Origin: Zymoseptoria tritici IPO323
Taxonomy: Eukaryota > Ascomycota > Dothideomycetes > Mycosphaerellales > Mycosphaerellaceae
Reading direction: 5' to 3'
DNA: 64,000 nt
Assembly: GCF_000219625.1 (NCBI RefSeq)
Contig: NC_018207.1
Coordinates: 62,001 to 126,000 of the forward strand
The notes below the pieces were generated by a model. It had not been told where the DNA came from and searched no databases. It worked only from the letters and a program-made list of their open reading frames with translations. A program made the translations under genes and the position numbers. Each line of letters opens with the position of its first letter. Positions within the stretch are counted from its first letter, which is position 1. Below are positions 36,520-47,112 of the stretch, piece after piece.

Positions 36520-39500
36520 AGGTAGTAAGGTGTTTCCGGAGTTCCTTATCTTCTACTATTTCTAGTAGAGATTGTGCTTGTCGTAGCGGTAGTAGCCTAA
36601 ATACATCGTAGATAGGGCAGCTACATACGAGGTGTTCTGCTATTTCTCGTCGTCCGCAAGGGCAGTCTAGCGTCGTTGCGTGTCTAAAGCGATAGAGATA
36701 GGACTTTAGGTATCCGTGTCCTAATAGGATAGTATAGAAGGCACTAGTTAAAGCGCGTCTTCCTCCTATTCTATGTTTTCCTAGCGAGCTCTATAGAAAT
36801 CGACTAAGGTAGCTATTTGTATTCCTAGGTACCTTATTAATCTCCCGTTGTCTTACTATTTCGTATCGGGTTTTCTAGACGCTAAAGAGATCGTCTTTTG
36901 CGTAGTTAGCCCTCTCGTGTTCTACGAAATGCTTGTATTATCGGAGTCGATAACAGAGTAGTTGTATTTATGTTCTCTGTCGTTTTTGCGGAAGTATCTC
37001 TCTCGAGTCCTCGTGTCGGACTTCTCGCGTATCCGAAGGCGCGCTTTAGATAGCGAGTCTTATAGGGTAGTTTTCGGGTAGCTTTGCTACGCGTAGAGAG
37101 TATAAAATTAACTGTCTCTCTAGGCGTAGATCCGGGGGGAAGAGATTTAACTCTACTTCGGACGGGACGTTTAGGGCGGTACGGAAAACGCCTAGGATCT
37201 TTCTACAAGCTTTACTTTATAGAGATACTAGAGGTTTTATACTCTTTTTCGACCGCTACCAAACCGGGGCCCCGTAGTCTACTATTGTAGTAACGCAGGC
37301 TAGGTAGATCTTTCTTAACGATATAGAAGATAGACCGCGTTTGGTATTTGCTAGTCTTTCTAATTGATAGAATGCCGCTTGTGCTTATGCCGATCTTATT
37401 GTAATATGCTCCTTAAAGGTAAGACCGGCGTCTAGCTAAATCCTAAGCTACCTTATCGCTTTCTTTACCGGGCGAACAATATCGCCGTTTAGAAGAATTA
37501 CCGGGCAATCGGACCCTTTCCCTTTTAAGAAGTGTACTAGGTCTGTCTTTGCTAGGTCGAAAGCAATCGAGTTCTTCTTTCCTAGGTCTATTAGCCTTCT
37601 TGCCTTACGTTCTAGTACCTTAGAGTTCTTCTTAAGGGACGTAGACGAGGTAGATAGTCTAATGTCGTCGACGTAGGAACTAGGAGTAACTCCTTATAGC
37701 GAGAAGAATATGTCGCGCGTATAGATAAGAAAGAGGATAGGAGACATCGGGCTGCCTTGCAGAACGCCGATTTCTACGTCCTAGAATTCCTGTATCTGTC
37801 CGTCGAATGCTATTCGTAGGCGTCTATTGCTTATAAACGACTAAACCTAACGTATAAGGCTATGCGGAAGCCTTAACTGGATTATTATTCTTAATAGTCG
37901 GTTCTTTGCAACGTAGTTGTATGCTCCTCTTACGTCGAGGAAGATAACCGAAGTCTTCTTTTTCTTTCTTCGATTCTCCTCGATTTCGTTTGTTAAGAGA
38001 AGCACTGTATCGATAGCCGATTTCTTCTTTCGCCCTCCTAACTGCGAGTCGTATAGAAGGGGCTTCGTCTCTGCGATAATCCCTAGGCGTTTTGCGAGTA
38101 TTCTCTCGCTAATCTTACTAAGGTAGTTTAGGAGAGAGATAACTCAGTAGGCCTTAGGGACCGAATAGTCTAGTTTTCCCGGCTTTGCTAGAACTGCGCC
38201 TGTCGCAACTTTCTAGCATCGGGGGTAGTGTCCTTCGTCGAGTAGCCTACTGTATATACGTAGAAAGGTAATAGGAATAGCGCTGTACGCTTTACTAATA
38301 ATAGCTTGCGTAATACCGTCTAGGCCCGGCGTTTTTCCTTTTACTATCTTCGTACTATAGGCGGCAGCGAGTTCCTCTTCGGTTAGCGTAGTCTAGCCCT
38401 AATCCCCGGCTGTATACGCTTCCTAACGGCTAGGTAGAGGTTCCTCGGCAGGAGGGCGCGGAAATAAGGCTTCGGAGAAGGCCTTACATTTCCCCTCGAA
38501 AGAATCTTCGTTGTTTATCGTAGGTATCTGTCTTCGGCTGCTATTCCTAGTATAGGACATAGCTTTAAAGATAGATTTCGAGTCTTCTTTTTCAAGGAAA
38601 GCGTTCTAGTAGTTCTTCTTAGCTGTTTTGATAGCTTAGAAGTACTCGTTTCTCGCTTTCGTATACGCCTCTTTCTCGTCTAGCGTCGGCGTACGTCCGT
38701 AGGTAAAGGTCTGTCTATATGTTCTAGACATTATACGGCGTAGCGTACGTAGCTCTCTATTCCACTAAGGTTTTGCGCAGGCGTGTACTACTTTCTCTAG
38801 GATTGCTCCCCGCATCGATTCGGTAATATACGAGGTAAAGGAGTCTACGATGTCGTCGAGGGAGTTCGTATAGTTAATAGACGTCGCCTTGCTTATTAGG
38901 AGATCTGTAAACAGTTCCTAATCCGCGGAAGCTATATCTAGAACTACTTTCTTCTGTTAGGCTCGATCTTGCGCGCTAATAAGGTCTATAGATATAGCCT
39001 TATAGTCTAAGCCTATCGGAATCGTTCTCTAGTCGATTTCTTTCGTAGATAAGGATCCTCTTATAAACGTAAGGTCTAGGACCGACTCTGCGTCTAGGTG
39101 CGGCCTATAGAAGGTCCCGACACCTATCGTATTACGTAGAGTAAAGCCCTAGTCTTCTATCTACTCTATAAATTCGCGGGTACTAGTAGTATCCTTTCCC
39201 CTCGGATCCTAGGACGGGTGTCTAAGGTTAAAGTCTCCTACTAGTAGAGTGTTTGGAAGGAACGTGTTGCGTAGAGAGTAGAGGCTTCTCTCTGTTGTTC
39301 GTCGGTTTTGCGGGTTCTCGGTATCCCGAAGGTCCTTCTCGTTGTAGAGATTAACTATCTGGATCTTGTTGCCCTTCTTGTCTAAAATAACAAAGGAAAG
39401 TATGTCGCTGTCGTCTAATAAAATAGGAGAGATATTAACGTTAAGTCTTGTGCTAATATATAGCATTGTTCTTAGCCGGATCGTCGAATCCGTAGTCGTT

Positions 39501-39800
39501 AGGAATAGCTAGTTGTAATCCCGGTGTGCGATAGATCTTGTCTCTTTGTAGCCTGTTATCGGGTCTTCTATAGTCTACGGTTCCTAGACTAGTAGAAGGT
39601 CGGCTTTCTGCTTAACCGCGACGTCTAAGGTAGACTCTATAGCCTCGATAGATCGGTTAAGATTAACGTAGAAAATCCGTAGAGAGTGTTCTAACATGTA
39701 GAACGTTCTAGGGGCCTCCCTTTCTGTTGTATACGATCCTTCGCCTTCTTAACTCTTAGGCTGTCTACGCCTACGTATAGACGGTTTTAAATAGCCCTTT
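36520..39800 (-). pseudogene. LINE copy 2 ORF2 (endonuclease / reverse transcriptase), broken
   Basis: Same domain order as copy 1. The endonuclease piece 39466-39209 is fully open here (QIVNLYNEKDL through G-D-F-N-L-R-H-P), ending at a TAG in place of the Trp codon. The reverse transcriptase catalytic S-Y-V-D-D lies at 37664-37678. Stops elsewhere prevent translation. The limits are approximate. Confidence 0.82.
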
Positions 39801-39809
39801 TTGCCTCCT

Positions 39810-40857
39810 CCTCGGTAGCAAAACCTACTAGAACTGTCGCCCTAGTAAGAGTCCTTCTTCTCTCTTCGTTTGTTAGCTAAATCAGGGTGCCTGCGAGTTT
39901 AAGACCTCTATTAAAGGTCTTAATTTCTCGTTAAATATCCTATAGGCCTGTTAGCATATTAAAGTTCGCGGTCGAGACGCCGTAGACTACGACCTTATGC
40001 TAGAGAGAGTCCTCTATTACCTATACCTCGCCTACGATATCGGTAACCTTAGTAAGGCTATTAATCGTTCGTTAGCGGGCTTTCTCTGTTGCAAAGTTTA
40101 GGACAATATTACCCCGAACTAATTTCTTTATCGCAAAGATAGCTAGCTCTTGGTCTTCGCCTTTAAGAGCATCGTTAATTTTGTCTCGGGTTACGATCTA
40201 GTCGAGTTCCTTCTCTTTATCCTTTAGTACAAGGATAAGAGGTATCGGTTCTACTTGTTCTTTCGGCTTACTAGCCCTCCGGGAGACGGTCGTCTACTAT
40301 TATTGTTGTTGTTGTTGTTGTTGTGTTGTCTTTATTGTCGAGGAGGTAGAGGTAGAGGTAGCGGATCCGCTATCTCCCTTAATAACGTCTGCGAAAGTAG
40401 GCTTCTTCGCCTATGCTGCTAGTTTCTTTATTATCGTTTCTAGGTTCGAGACTTGCTTTGCGAGGATTTAGGACGTTATCTTAAAGTCTGTATGCTCGGT
40501 AAAGTGCCGAAAGACTTCGAGAAGGTCGAGAACCCGGGTTTGTTCTTCTAGAATCCTGCCTAGATCCCCTGCCGCTTTAACTAGTAGCTGTCGGGCTTAT
40601 AGGATCTTCTCGTTCGCGGGCGTACGAGAGAGTGTTTGTTTCTTTCCGAGAGAAGGGCTACGAGTCGGGGAGCTACTAAATTCGAAGGGGTTTTGCCTTT
40701 TCCTAGGTAGGAAAGGAATGCCGGTTCTTTTTAGTAGTTCCTTCGGCAACGGCAGGGTTTTAAGAGACTTAAACGTAACTTCCTCGTCCCCTCTAGCCGT
40801 AGCTTTTGGAGTCTAAGGGGCTGTGCTTGCGTCTGTTATTTCCGTCTCGGTAGACAT
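39810..40857 (-). pseudogene. LINE copy 2 ORF1 (gag-like), broken
   Basis: Start codon at 40857. Same layout as copy 1, with the Ser/Pro-rich N-terminus, coiled-coil-like stretch, glutamine-coding TTG/GTT tract around 40300-40325 and the LKDKEKELD region. It carries slightly more stops than copy 1. Confidence 0.68.
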
Positions 40858-41814
40858 TGTCTTGTTGTTGTTGTTTGTTGTTTAAAAAGAGGCTTAGCAG
40901 TCTTACGCTAAGAGGGCTGCTTATTCGTCTCTATTTCTAATCGCGTTCGGGTCCTAGCCTACTTGCGACACTAGGGCACTCTTCTCCCTACTATATAAAG
41001 TAGGAGTATAGGAGAAGGTATACTTTAAAGAGGAGAGAAGAGATATATAAATATACCTCTGCTTCTAGGAAGTACTCTAGCCTATAGTAACGTGCGTCTT
41101 TATAGCAGGCTTTAGAGGCGTTCTGCGGGTAGCCGTAGTAGGTTCGGGACAACCTTTGTCTCTAGGGAAAGGTAGGCCTATACTCTATATAGAGTATCTA
41201 GCTATATAGCTAGTACTACTACTCTAATCCCTAGAGGTGCAAATTCGTCCTTACTAAACTACACTGCTCCTTTAGCTTCCTCTCTCGGCGGCGTAGGACA
41301 ATAGGTAACTCTAGTGTAGAGAGAACTAAGTGTATGTGTATATTTGTGTATCCTAGGAACACTGCTCTTGTTTGGCCTTTAGCTCTTTTAAAATTCGACC
41401 AAATTAGGCGTTTAATAGCTAGAATAAAAGCTCTCGTCGAGGGCTTTCAAACGGGCTATATAGCGTCCGAATCGGCAGCGTATTAGTTGTGTTGTAGTGT
41501 GTTAAAGTGTTGTAGTACAGGTTGTGAACCTTCCTTATGTAATGCCCTAAACAGGGAATATTTCGAGTGTAGGGGAGGTAAGGTCGGAATAAGGTTTCGG
41601 AGGTAGGGGACAAATCCCGGAGTTTAGGGTCCAAATTTGCACCCTAAAGGGGGCAACAAGGTAAATCTTTGAACTCCAGTAGCGGCGTAGGTTTTAAGGG
41701 CAGCGGGGTAAATGCGGGTTCGTTAGAACGGCCTTAATAAGGGCTTTCGAATAGTGTGTGTTTGGTGATAATCGGGTCAATATTGGGTGTGCAATGGAAG
41801 TGCGGATGTCGATG

Positions 41815-42850
41815 CCGTGTCCTTTAATCTTATAAGTACGTATAAGTGCCTCTTTTCGGATGTAGTAGCGGGCTTCCGGAGAGCTTACAATTATAAAGGC
41901 TTAGGAATCGTAGCTCGAATTCTACGATAGACCTAGGTCCTTTAATCGGTATAATAGCGATACCGGTAGATTTAATCGTACGGGCGATTAAGGCTATGTA
42001 GCGTATACGGTCGAAGGAGGATATCGTAGAAGAGAATAAGGAAGCTAGAAAGATAGGTAGTGCTCGCTCTTTCCTTAAAAGTACGGAAGGTACGAAGGTC
42101 GAGACGGAAATTATAATATAGCTATTTACCTCTACTAATAGTAGGAGGCAGTAAAGCCGGTAGTAATAGTAGTAATTCTAGCGGTAGAGGTATACGGAAA
42201 ACGGTCGAGACGTCGATAGACCTAGGTCTAAACGGCGCTGTCGTAGTAAATTTAGAGGTGCTAGATGCCGCCGAGTTCTAGTAACCGGTAGTTTACGAAT
42301 CGGCGTAGAGGGCGGACGTCGATTTACTAGTATAAGTAGATGCGCCGTAGAGAGTTAGGTCTAGGCTATAAGTGCTCCCGTAGATCGCGATAGAACCGTC
42401 GTATTTAGGAGGTAGTACCGAAGTAATTTAGCGATCGAATAGCTATCTTAGCTACTATTTTAATAGATAAGTACATTATTGTTCTATCTAAGCTAGTAGA
42501 GGCTAGACTACTAAGGTAAGGTTAGTACGATAACGTAGCTACTACCGTATTACCGCTACCCCGTCCCGGTATTGCCCCGGGCTATACCCGGGGGTAATCG
42601 AGGGAAAATAGCCGCATTAAGGTAGTAACTAGCACTAGCTCGACTATCTAGAAATAGCGAACTATTAAACTAACTACGCTCTTTAATGTGCGTACTAAAG
42701 CGCAACTACTCGCACTTAATATCGACACTTATAGTAGGTATATATTAACTACTACTTTCCGCCTTAATCTAGAGTAGCCGGCTAGCCTTATTTTCTCCTA
42801 CCGGTAGTTCTTATACATTTTCTCGAGTTACTTTTTACGACTATAACCCC
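41815..42850. other. RIPped DNA of unknown origin
   Basis: Between LINE copy 2 and the start of the readable U copy 2 frame. Many stops in all frames; no LTR matching the 54.6-kb sequence was found by eye. Probably the 5' part of the U copy 2 element or an older insertion. Confidence 0.45.
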
Positions 42851-44869
42851 CTTATTAACATCCTCGTTTACTACCCCCCTTTATAACCGGTATCGATAGC
42901 CGACTCGACTTTATAGGCGCTCGCGCTTATACTATAAGGCGTACTACTTACTCCTATCTAATATAACGGTAATACCTTTAGTAGCATTAATAAAATTCGT
43001 GCCTACGTAGCTAACTTCGATAAGGAAGAAGTACTCTAGTTCTATATAGATATAGCTAAGAAGCTTAAGGCTTTCGGCGTAGCTATAAAGACAACTACTA
43101 ATAATATACGTATACTGTTCGATAAGGAGCTAGCGGTCTACTACCTAGTTAAGGTTAATCGCTTTAATCTGCTCGATAGTAAAGTTAAGAACTACTCCGC
43201 TAATCTTTAGATTTCTCGCGACTCGGTAAAGCGTAACGACTAGTATCGCCGTACGCTAAGTACAAATCTTTAAATCGAGGATGCCCCGAGTATAGTTATA
43301 TATCTATACTTTATAATTAACAAAGTGCGCTCTAACGACTTTAATAAGTACATAAGCGTACTTATTAACTCCTCGAAGAAAGTAGAGCAAACAATTAACG
43401 CGCTTACTCGTACTATAATTACTAACATTAGTAAGACCCGTACTACCCGTACGACCGAAATTACCGTTAGCGATATTAAGCTAGTAGTTTAGAATGTTAA
43501 GAACGATCCGGACACTACTATACGCGTAATTACGCGCTCGGAATTAGAAGAATTAGAAAAGGCTATTAATAGCCGTAGTAATAAGATAAAGGCGAACCTA
43601 CTCTTCTACTCTTAATACCGTATTAATATATAAGGTGCGCTTATTAGATTCTACCCTACTACCGCCCTTACTATCGACTACCCTAAGAGCCCGGTTAATA
43701 GCCCTAAGCCTACTCGCACTTTATTACCTAACCGCGGCCGTACGCGCTCTAGCGCTAAATTTACGAATAAGTTCGATGCTAGCGCGGTACGATAAGTTAA
43801 GGAAGACGAGCTCTTAGCCGAGGCCCTCTAAGATATCGATAACTAAGAAGCGCGTCCTCTTAGTAAGGATGCGGCGAGTGCTCGGCCGAGTATACGGCTA
43901 CGCGTAGGTGCCCGTACTACTACTACTACGCTTATAGCTACGCGCGGCGACAACGCTAAGGAAGATAATACGGATAATGCTAGCAACGACGACTTTAAGG
44001 ATAAGCTAGGTCGTCGCAACCGCGGTATTAAGACTACGGCTATAAAGGCTAGAATTAAGGATAACTATATATACTTCCGCCCGAATATATCCGTAACTAC
44101 TAACCTTTTAGATAGTACTGTTCGGAAAGCCGCCTTAAAGGCGGTTATCGAAAAAAAATTAAGAAGCTTACTCGCCTTAAGGACAAGGCTACAATTACCG
44201 TAGCTACTCGTACTAAAGTTAATACGGTTATAGCTCTTACTACTACCTACCTAAGCGACGGTTACTACATCTACTTCGCGCATTAGTATTAGCTTCTTAG
44301 AAAGGCTAGATATTACGTTAACGTACTTAGCTACGACACCGCTATATAGCGCATTATCGACTACGCGAATAACACCGGTAATCGCATTACGGCTTTCTTA
44401 TTAACTAATAATGCCTACGCTAATGTTAAGAAGTTTACTCGGTCCCCTTATCCCCGCGACGCCTACCTTATATACCGTAAGATCCCTAACAAATTAGTGT
44501 TCGAGGTTTATATAATAAACGACGATTTCTCTATAGCCGCTAAAGCTATGCTGCCCGGAGTCTACGATTAGTTCTAGCTAGACGGCACGATCGCTATTAA
44601 TATCTTCGGCTAGTAGAAGAACTTCGACCTTCTATATATCTTTAAGAGCGAGTTTAAGATATATTACTATTATTTCCTTATACCTCCCGGTACTAACGAC
44701 ATTAGCTAGTTACGTAACTACTTCTACTCGCTAATGTAGTAGAGTATGCGCTAAGACCTAATGTACTACGTATTATACTACCTTCTTCGACTAGATAAGG
44801 TAATAAACCTCTACTTATACCCGTACTACGCTAAGCTTACGCTTCCGGGGGCGTTTACTACTTTTAAGT
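42850..44869 (+). pseudogene. U-family protein copy 2, N-terminal and central part
   Basis: Unrecognised family, plus strand. A Lys/Asp-rich N-terminal region (about 43000-43600) is followed by a low-complexity Arg/Thr/Ala segment (43700-44040). A more ordered region has S-P-Y-P-R-D-A-Y, L-V-F-E-V-Y-I-I-N-D-D-F and P-Y-Y-A-K cues. The frame reaches T-T-F-K, exactly where the SINE-like element is inserted, and continues at 45698. Homologous to U copy 1 but clearly diverged, so not a recent duplicate. Frequent TAG codons mark Gln and Trp positions. Confidence 0.5.
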
Positions 44870-45684
44870 GACGGCCGAACAGACTGCACCTTCACGCGGT
44901 GGCCGTCGTAAGTACCTTCCTTGGAAGGGAAACTAAGACAGTCTGGAAGAAACCTCCTCGAAAACCTCTCGAATCCGCCCGAAATCCTTCTCGAAATCCG
45001 CCTCGAAACATCTCAAAATCCGCCTCAAAATCCGCCTCGAAACACCTCGAAATCCGCCTCGAAACACGAGCTACAACAGAACAACAGTACGATTCGAACG
45101 AATAGCCCTCTACGCTACGAGAAGAAGAAAGAAGGAGTCCACTCTGCCCTATACGCGCACCTCCTCGAAATCCGAATCGAAATCGCATGTCCCTTCTCTA
45201 GAGACTTCGTCGCCCTCGAAGGAAGCATACATGCACTTTAAAGAGCTAGAACTCGGTGGAATCTACAACTCTGCGATCAACCTACGTAGCTATATGCGCT
45301 AGAAGGCAGCATATAGTTCCACAAAGGCATATTAAGGACAAGAGAAGGCAGCGAGTTGGACAGCTGCTTTTCTCTTTCGAATTCGTAGCGTGTGTGCGAA
45401 GCGGAAGGATCCGCTGAAAATTCTGCAAAAGCTTGGCGCGAAAATTCTGCAGCCTTGGGCTGCAGACAACAGACAACAACGACACTCGTTCGATTTCCTT
45501 TGTCTTGCATTTGTTTAAAGTCCTTTGGCATTGCCGTAGGCACGGGGTTTCCCCTAAGGTCAAAGAATACTAAAAGAATTTGATTGTAAATAGATCTACT
45601 GCCTTGCTTGCAAGGCCGTCCTACATAGTCATAGACTCCAAAAGGACGTAAATGGAACAAACAAACAAACAAACAAACAAACAA
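44870..45684 (+). mobile_element. SINE-like non-autonomous retroelement, copy 1
   Basis: 815-bp element bounded by the perfect 13-bp target duplication ACTACTTTTAAGT (44857-44869 and 45685-45697). It ends in an (AAAC)n tail. Its last 120 bp or so resemble the LINE 3' end: the complement of the CCATTTACGTCCT...GGAGTCTATGACTATGTAGG block and the adjacent hairpin (45601-45616). Its 5' end has inverted repeats (ACGGCC/GGCCGT; CAGACT/AGTCTG). A TCGAAATCCGCC-type minisatellite lies at 44960-45065. No protein-coding capacity beyond short frames. Composition is normal, not RIPped, so it landed after or escaped RIP. Movement by the LINE machinery is inferred from the shared tail. Confidence 0.85.
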
Positions 45685-45697
45685 ACTACTTTTAAGT

Positions 45698-46560
45698 ATA
45701 TAGATTATAACCCTATCGATATGCTCGAGGGTAATAAGTTAATAGTAATAATAATTTAAGGTTTAGTTTCCCTTACTAATAAAGATAAGGAGAACTATAC
45801 CCTAATTATCCCCGGTATATACCTATACTAGAAGAAGTAGTATGCTAATATAGAGGAGCGTACGTAGGCACTTATCGACTCTAAAGTCGCTAAGGGTATA
45901 GATAAGGAGGCTACTACGAAGGATGCTCGCTTTAAGCTTAGTCTACGTAATACGATAGTTCTAATAATTACTAATAAGATAATTACTACGGAGGATCTTC
46001 GGGAATTTAAGACTAACTAGCATCTTTAGCTAGTAAAGGCCGGTGTTGCTCGCATCTCTTATCTACTACTTCCGTATAGATCTACCGGACTAGCAACTAA
46101 GCTACGTATAACTGCTCTACTATAGTTTGTCGCCGGAAAGCCCGGTAGTACTATCGAGAATGCCTTAGCTAGTACCGTCGCCGAGCTAGCCTATTCCTAC
46201 TCTATACGTATGCCTAGGTTTAAGACTCCGTCTAGTAAGCCTAACAACTACGGCATACCGACTACGCCCTTCCCTACCTCGGTAGTTATCCGTATATAGA
46301 GTGCTCTATTAAACGCTATTCTCGGTGCCGCTACCTACCTCGATGCCGGTATTAAGGCTAACTAAGATACTCTCTTCTCTAAGTCTAAATTCTACTATAA
46401 GGAGTACGTTACTAAGACTCGCGCTATATTAGTCGCTCGCGTCTTCCTTACTATAGCCGACTACGTCCGTCCGTAAGAGCAAGAAGCCTTTAGATTTAAT
46501 AATAGCTACTTCGGTAGTAGTAAGTACGAGAAGGTAAGCGCGAGCGATACGGAGCGTACC
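45698..46560 (+). pseudogene. U-family protein copy 2, central part continued
   Basis: Continues the frame broken by the SINE-like insertion. The first codons give the rest of F-K-Y-I-D-Y-N at 45691-45711, then a V-S-L block and L-I-I-P-G-I-Y. The following 250 codons carry numerous RIP-type stops. It is interrupted at 46560 by chromovirus 2; the remainder is at 54187. Confidence 0.5.
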
Positions 46561-46730
46561 TATTACGGGTAAACAATATATATACGAGAGTTTAGAGTCT
46601 ATATTAGATATAGCAAGTTCGATAAGGAAGTAGCCTAAAACCTCGCGGTAAGCGTAGAAAAGGATGTAGGCTACTAAGACAAAGTACGGGGTTGCGCTAC
46701 GTATTATAGAAAGGGCGCTAGTCCCTTATA
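46561..46730 (-). repeat. 3' LTR of chromovirus 2
   Basis: 170 bp. First bases TATTACGGG against TGTTACGGG in the other LTR, a RIP-type TG-to-TA change. Preceded by the target duplication GTACC. Confidence 0.92.
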
Positions 46731-46746
46731 ATACCCCCCTCCTCTC
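46731..46746 (-). promoter_or_regulatory. Polypurine tract of chromovirus 2
   Basis: On the minus strand the bases before the 3' LTR read GAGAGGAGGGGGGTAT, the expected plus-strand primer. Confidence 0.65.
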
Positions 46747-47044
46747 GGTGCGCGGAAAAGTCGTCGGTAACCGACATAAAAGTAGCGGACTATTTACCCT
46801 CCTCCTTTAGACCTACTACAATCGTCTAATTAGCTAAAATTTACTCCTATTGTCCGCTCTTTTCCTAGTATTATCGTATGTCCGGGCGAAAACTATCGGA
46901 TCCCGATATAATAAGCCCGCTATACTTTACTCTATCTCTTTACCTTTCTAGTATTGTCGAGAAAGTAACAATATACGGAAAACACGCCCTTAGAGCCCGG
47001 GGCTACGTATAAATACCCTACCCCCCCCCTCTTTTCTACCGCTA

Positions 47045-47112
47045 GTATTACTAAATCGTTAAGGTAAGTTTTTAACCTAAAGGTTAAGGGTTCGAGTCCT
47101 TCGCTTTTATCT
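47045..47112 (+). pseudogene. RIP-decayed tRNA-like relic (tRNA-Lys-like)
   Basis: A perfect B-box-type sequence GGGTTCGAGTCC at about 47088-47099 lies downstream of an anticodon-arm-like stretch with TTTTTAACC and a D-arm-like stretch resembling GCTCAATCGGTAGAGC after C-to-T and G-to-A changes. This would be a Lys (TTT) type tRNA. The acceptor stem does not pair. It lies on the plus strand between the polypurine tract and the chromodomain of chromovirus 2; it may be a tRNA pseudogene or the head of a tRNA-derived SINE. Confidence 0.4.

Larger units (their letters stand above)
36242..41814 (-). mobile_element. LINE copy 2, Tad1-like non-LTR retrotransposon
   Basis: Second full-length copy of the element at 17520-23126, same orientation, about 5.57 kb and nearly identical along its whole length. 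Visible differences are mostly TG/TA or CA/TA, that is, different residual RIP sites. The shorter TTTG tail is at 36242-36262. The 3' hairpin (36303-36318) keeps its stem although the loop differs by one base. ORF1 starts at 40857 (minus) and the 5' end is set at 41814. The same ORF2 motifs are present. Confidence 0.88.

Noticed and set aside
45080..45105. GTTCGAATC, a perfect polymerase III B box in the SINE-like element
   Set aside because: It lies on the strand opposite to the tail orientation in both copies and no A box was found at proper distance, so a tRNA-derived head is not supported.
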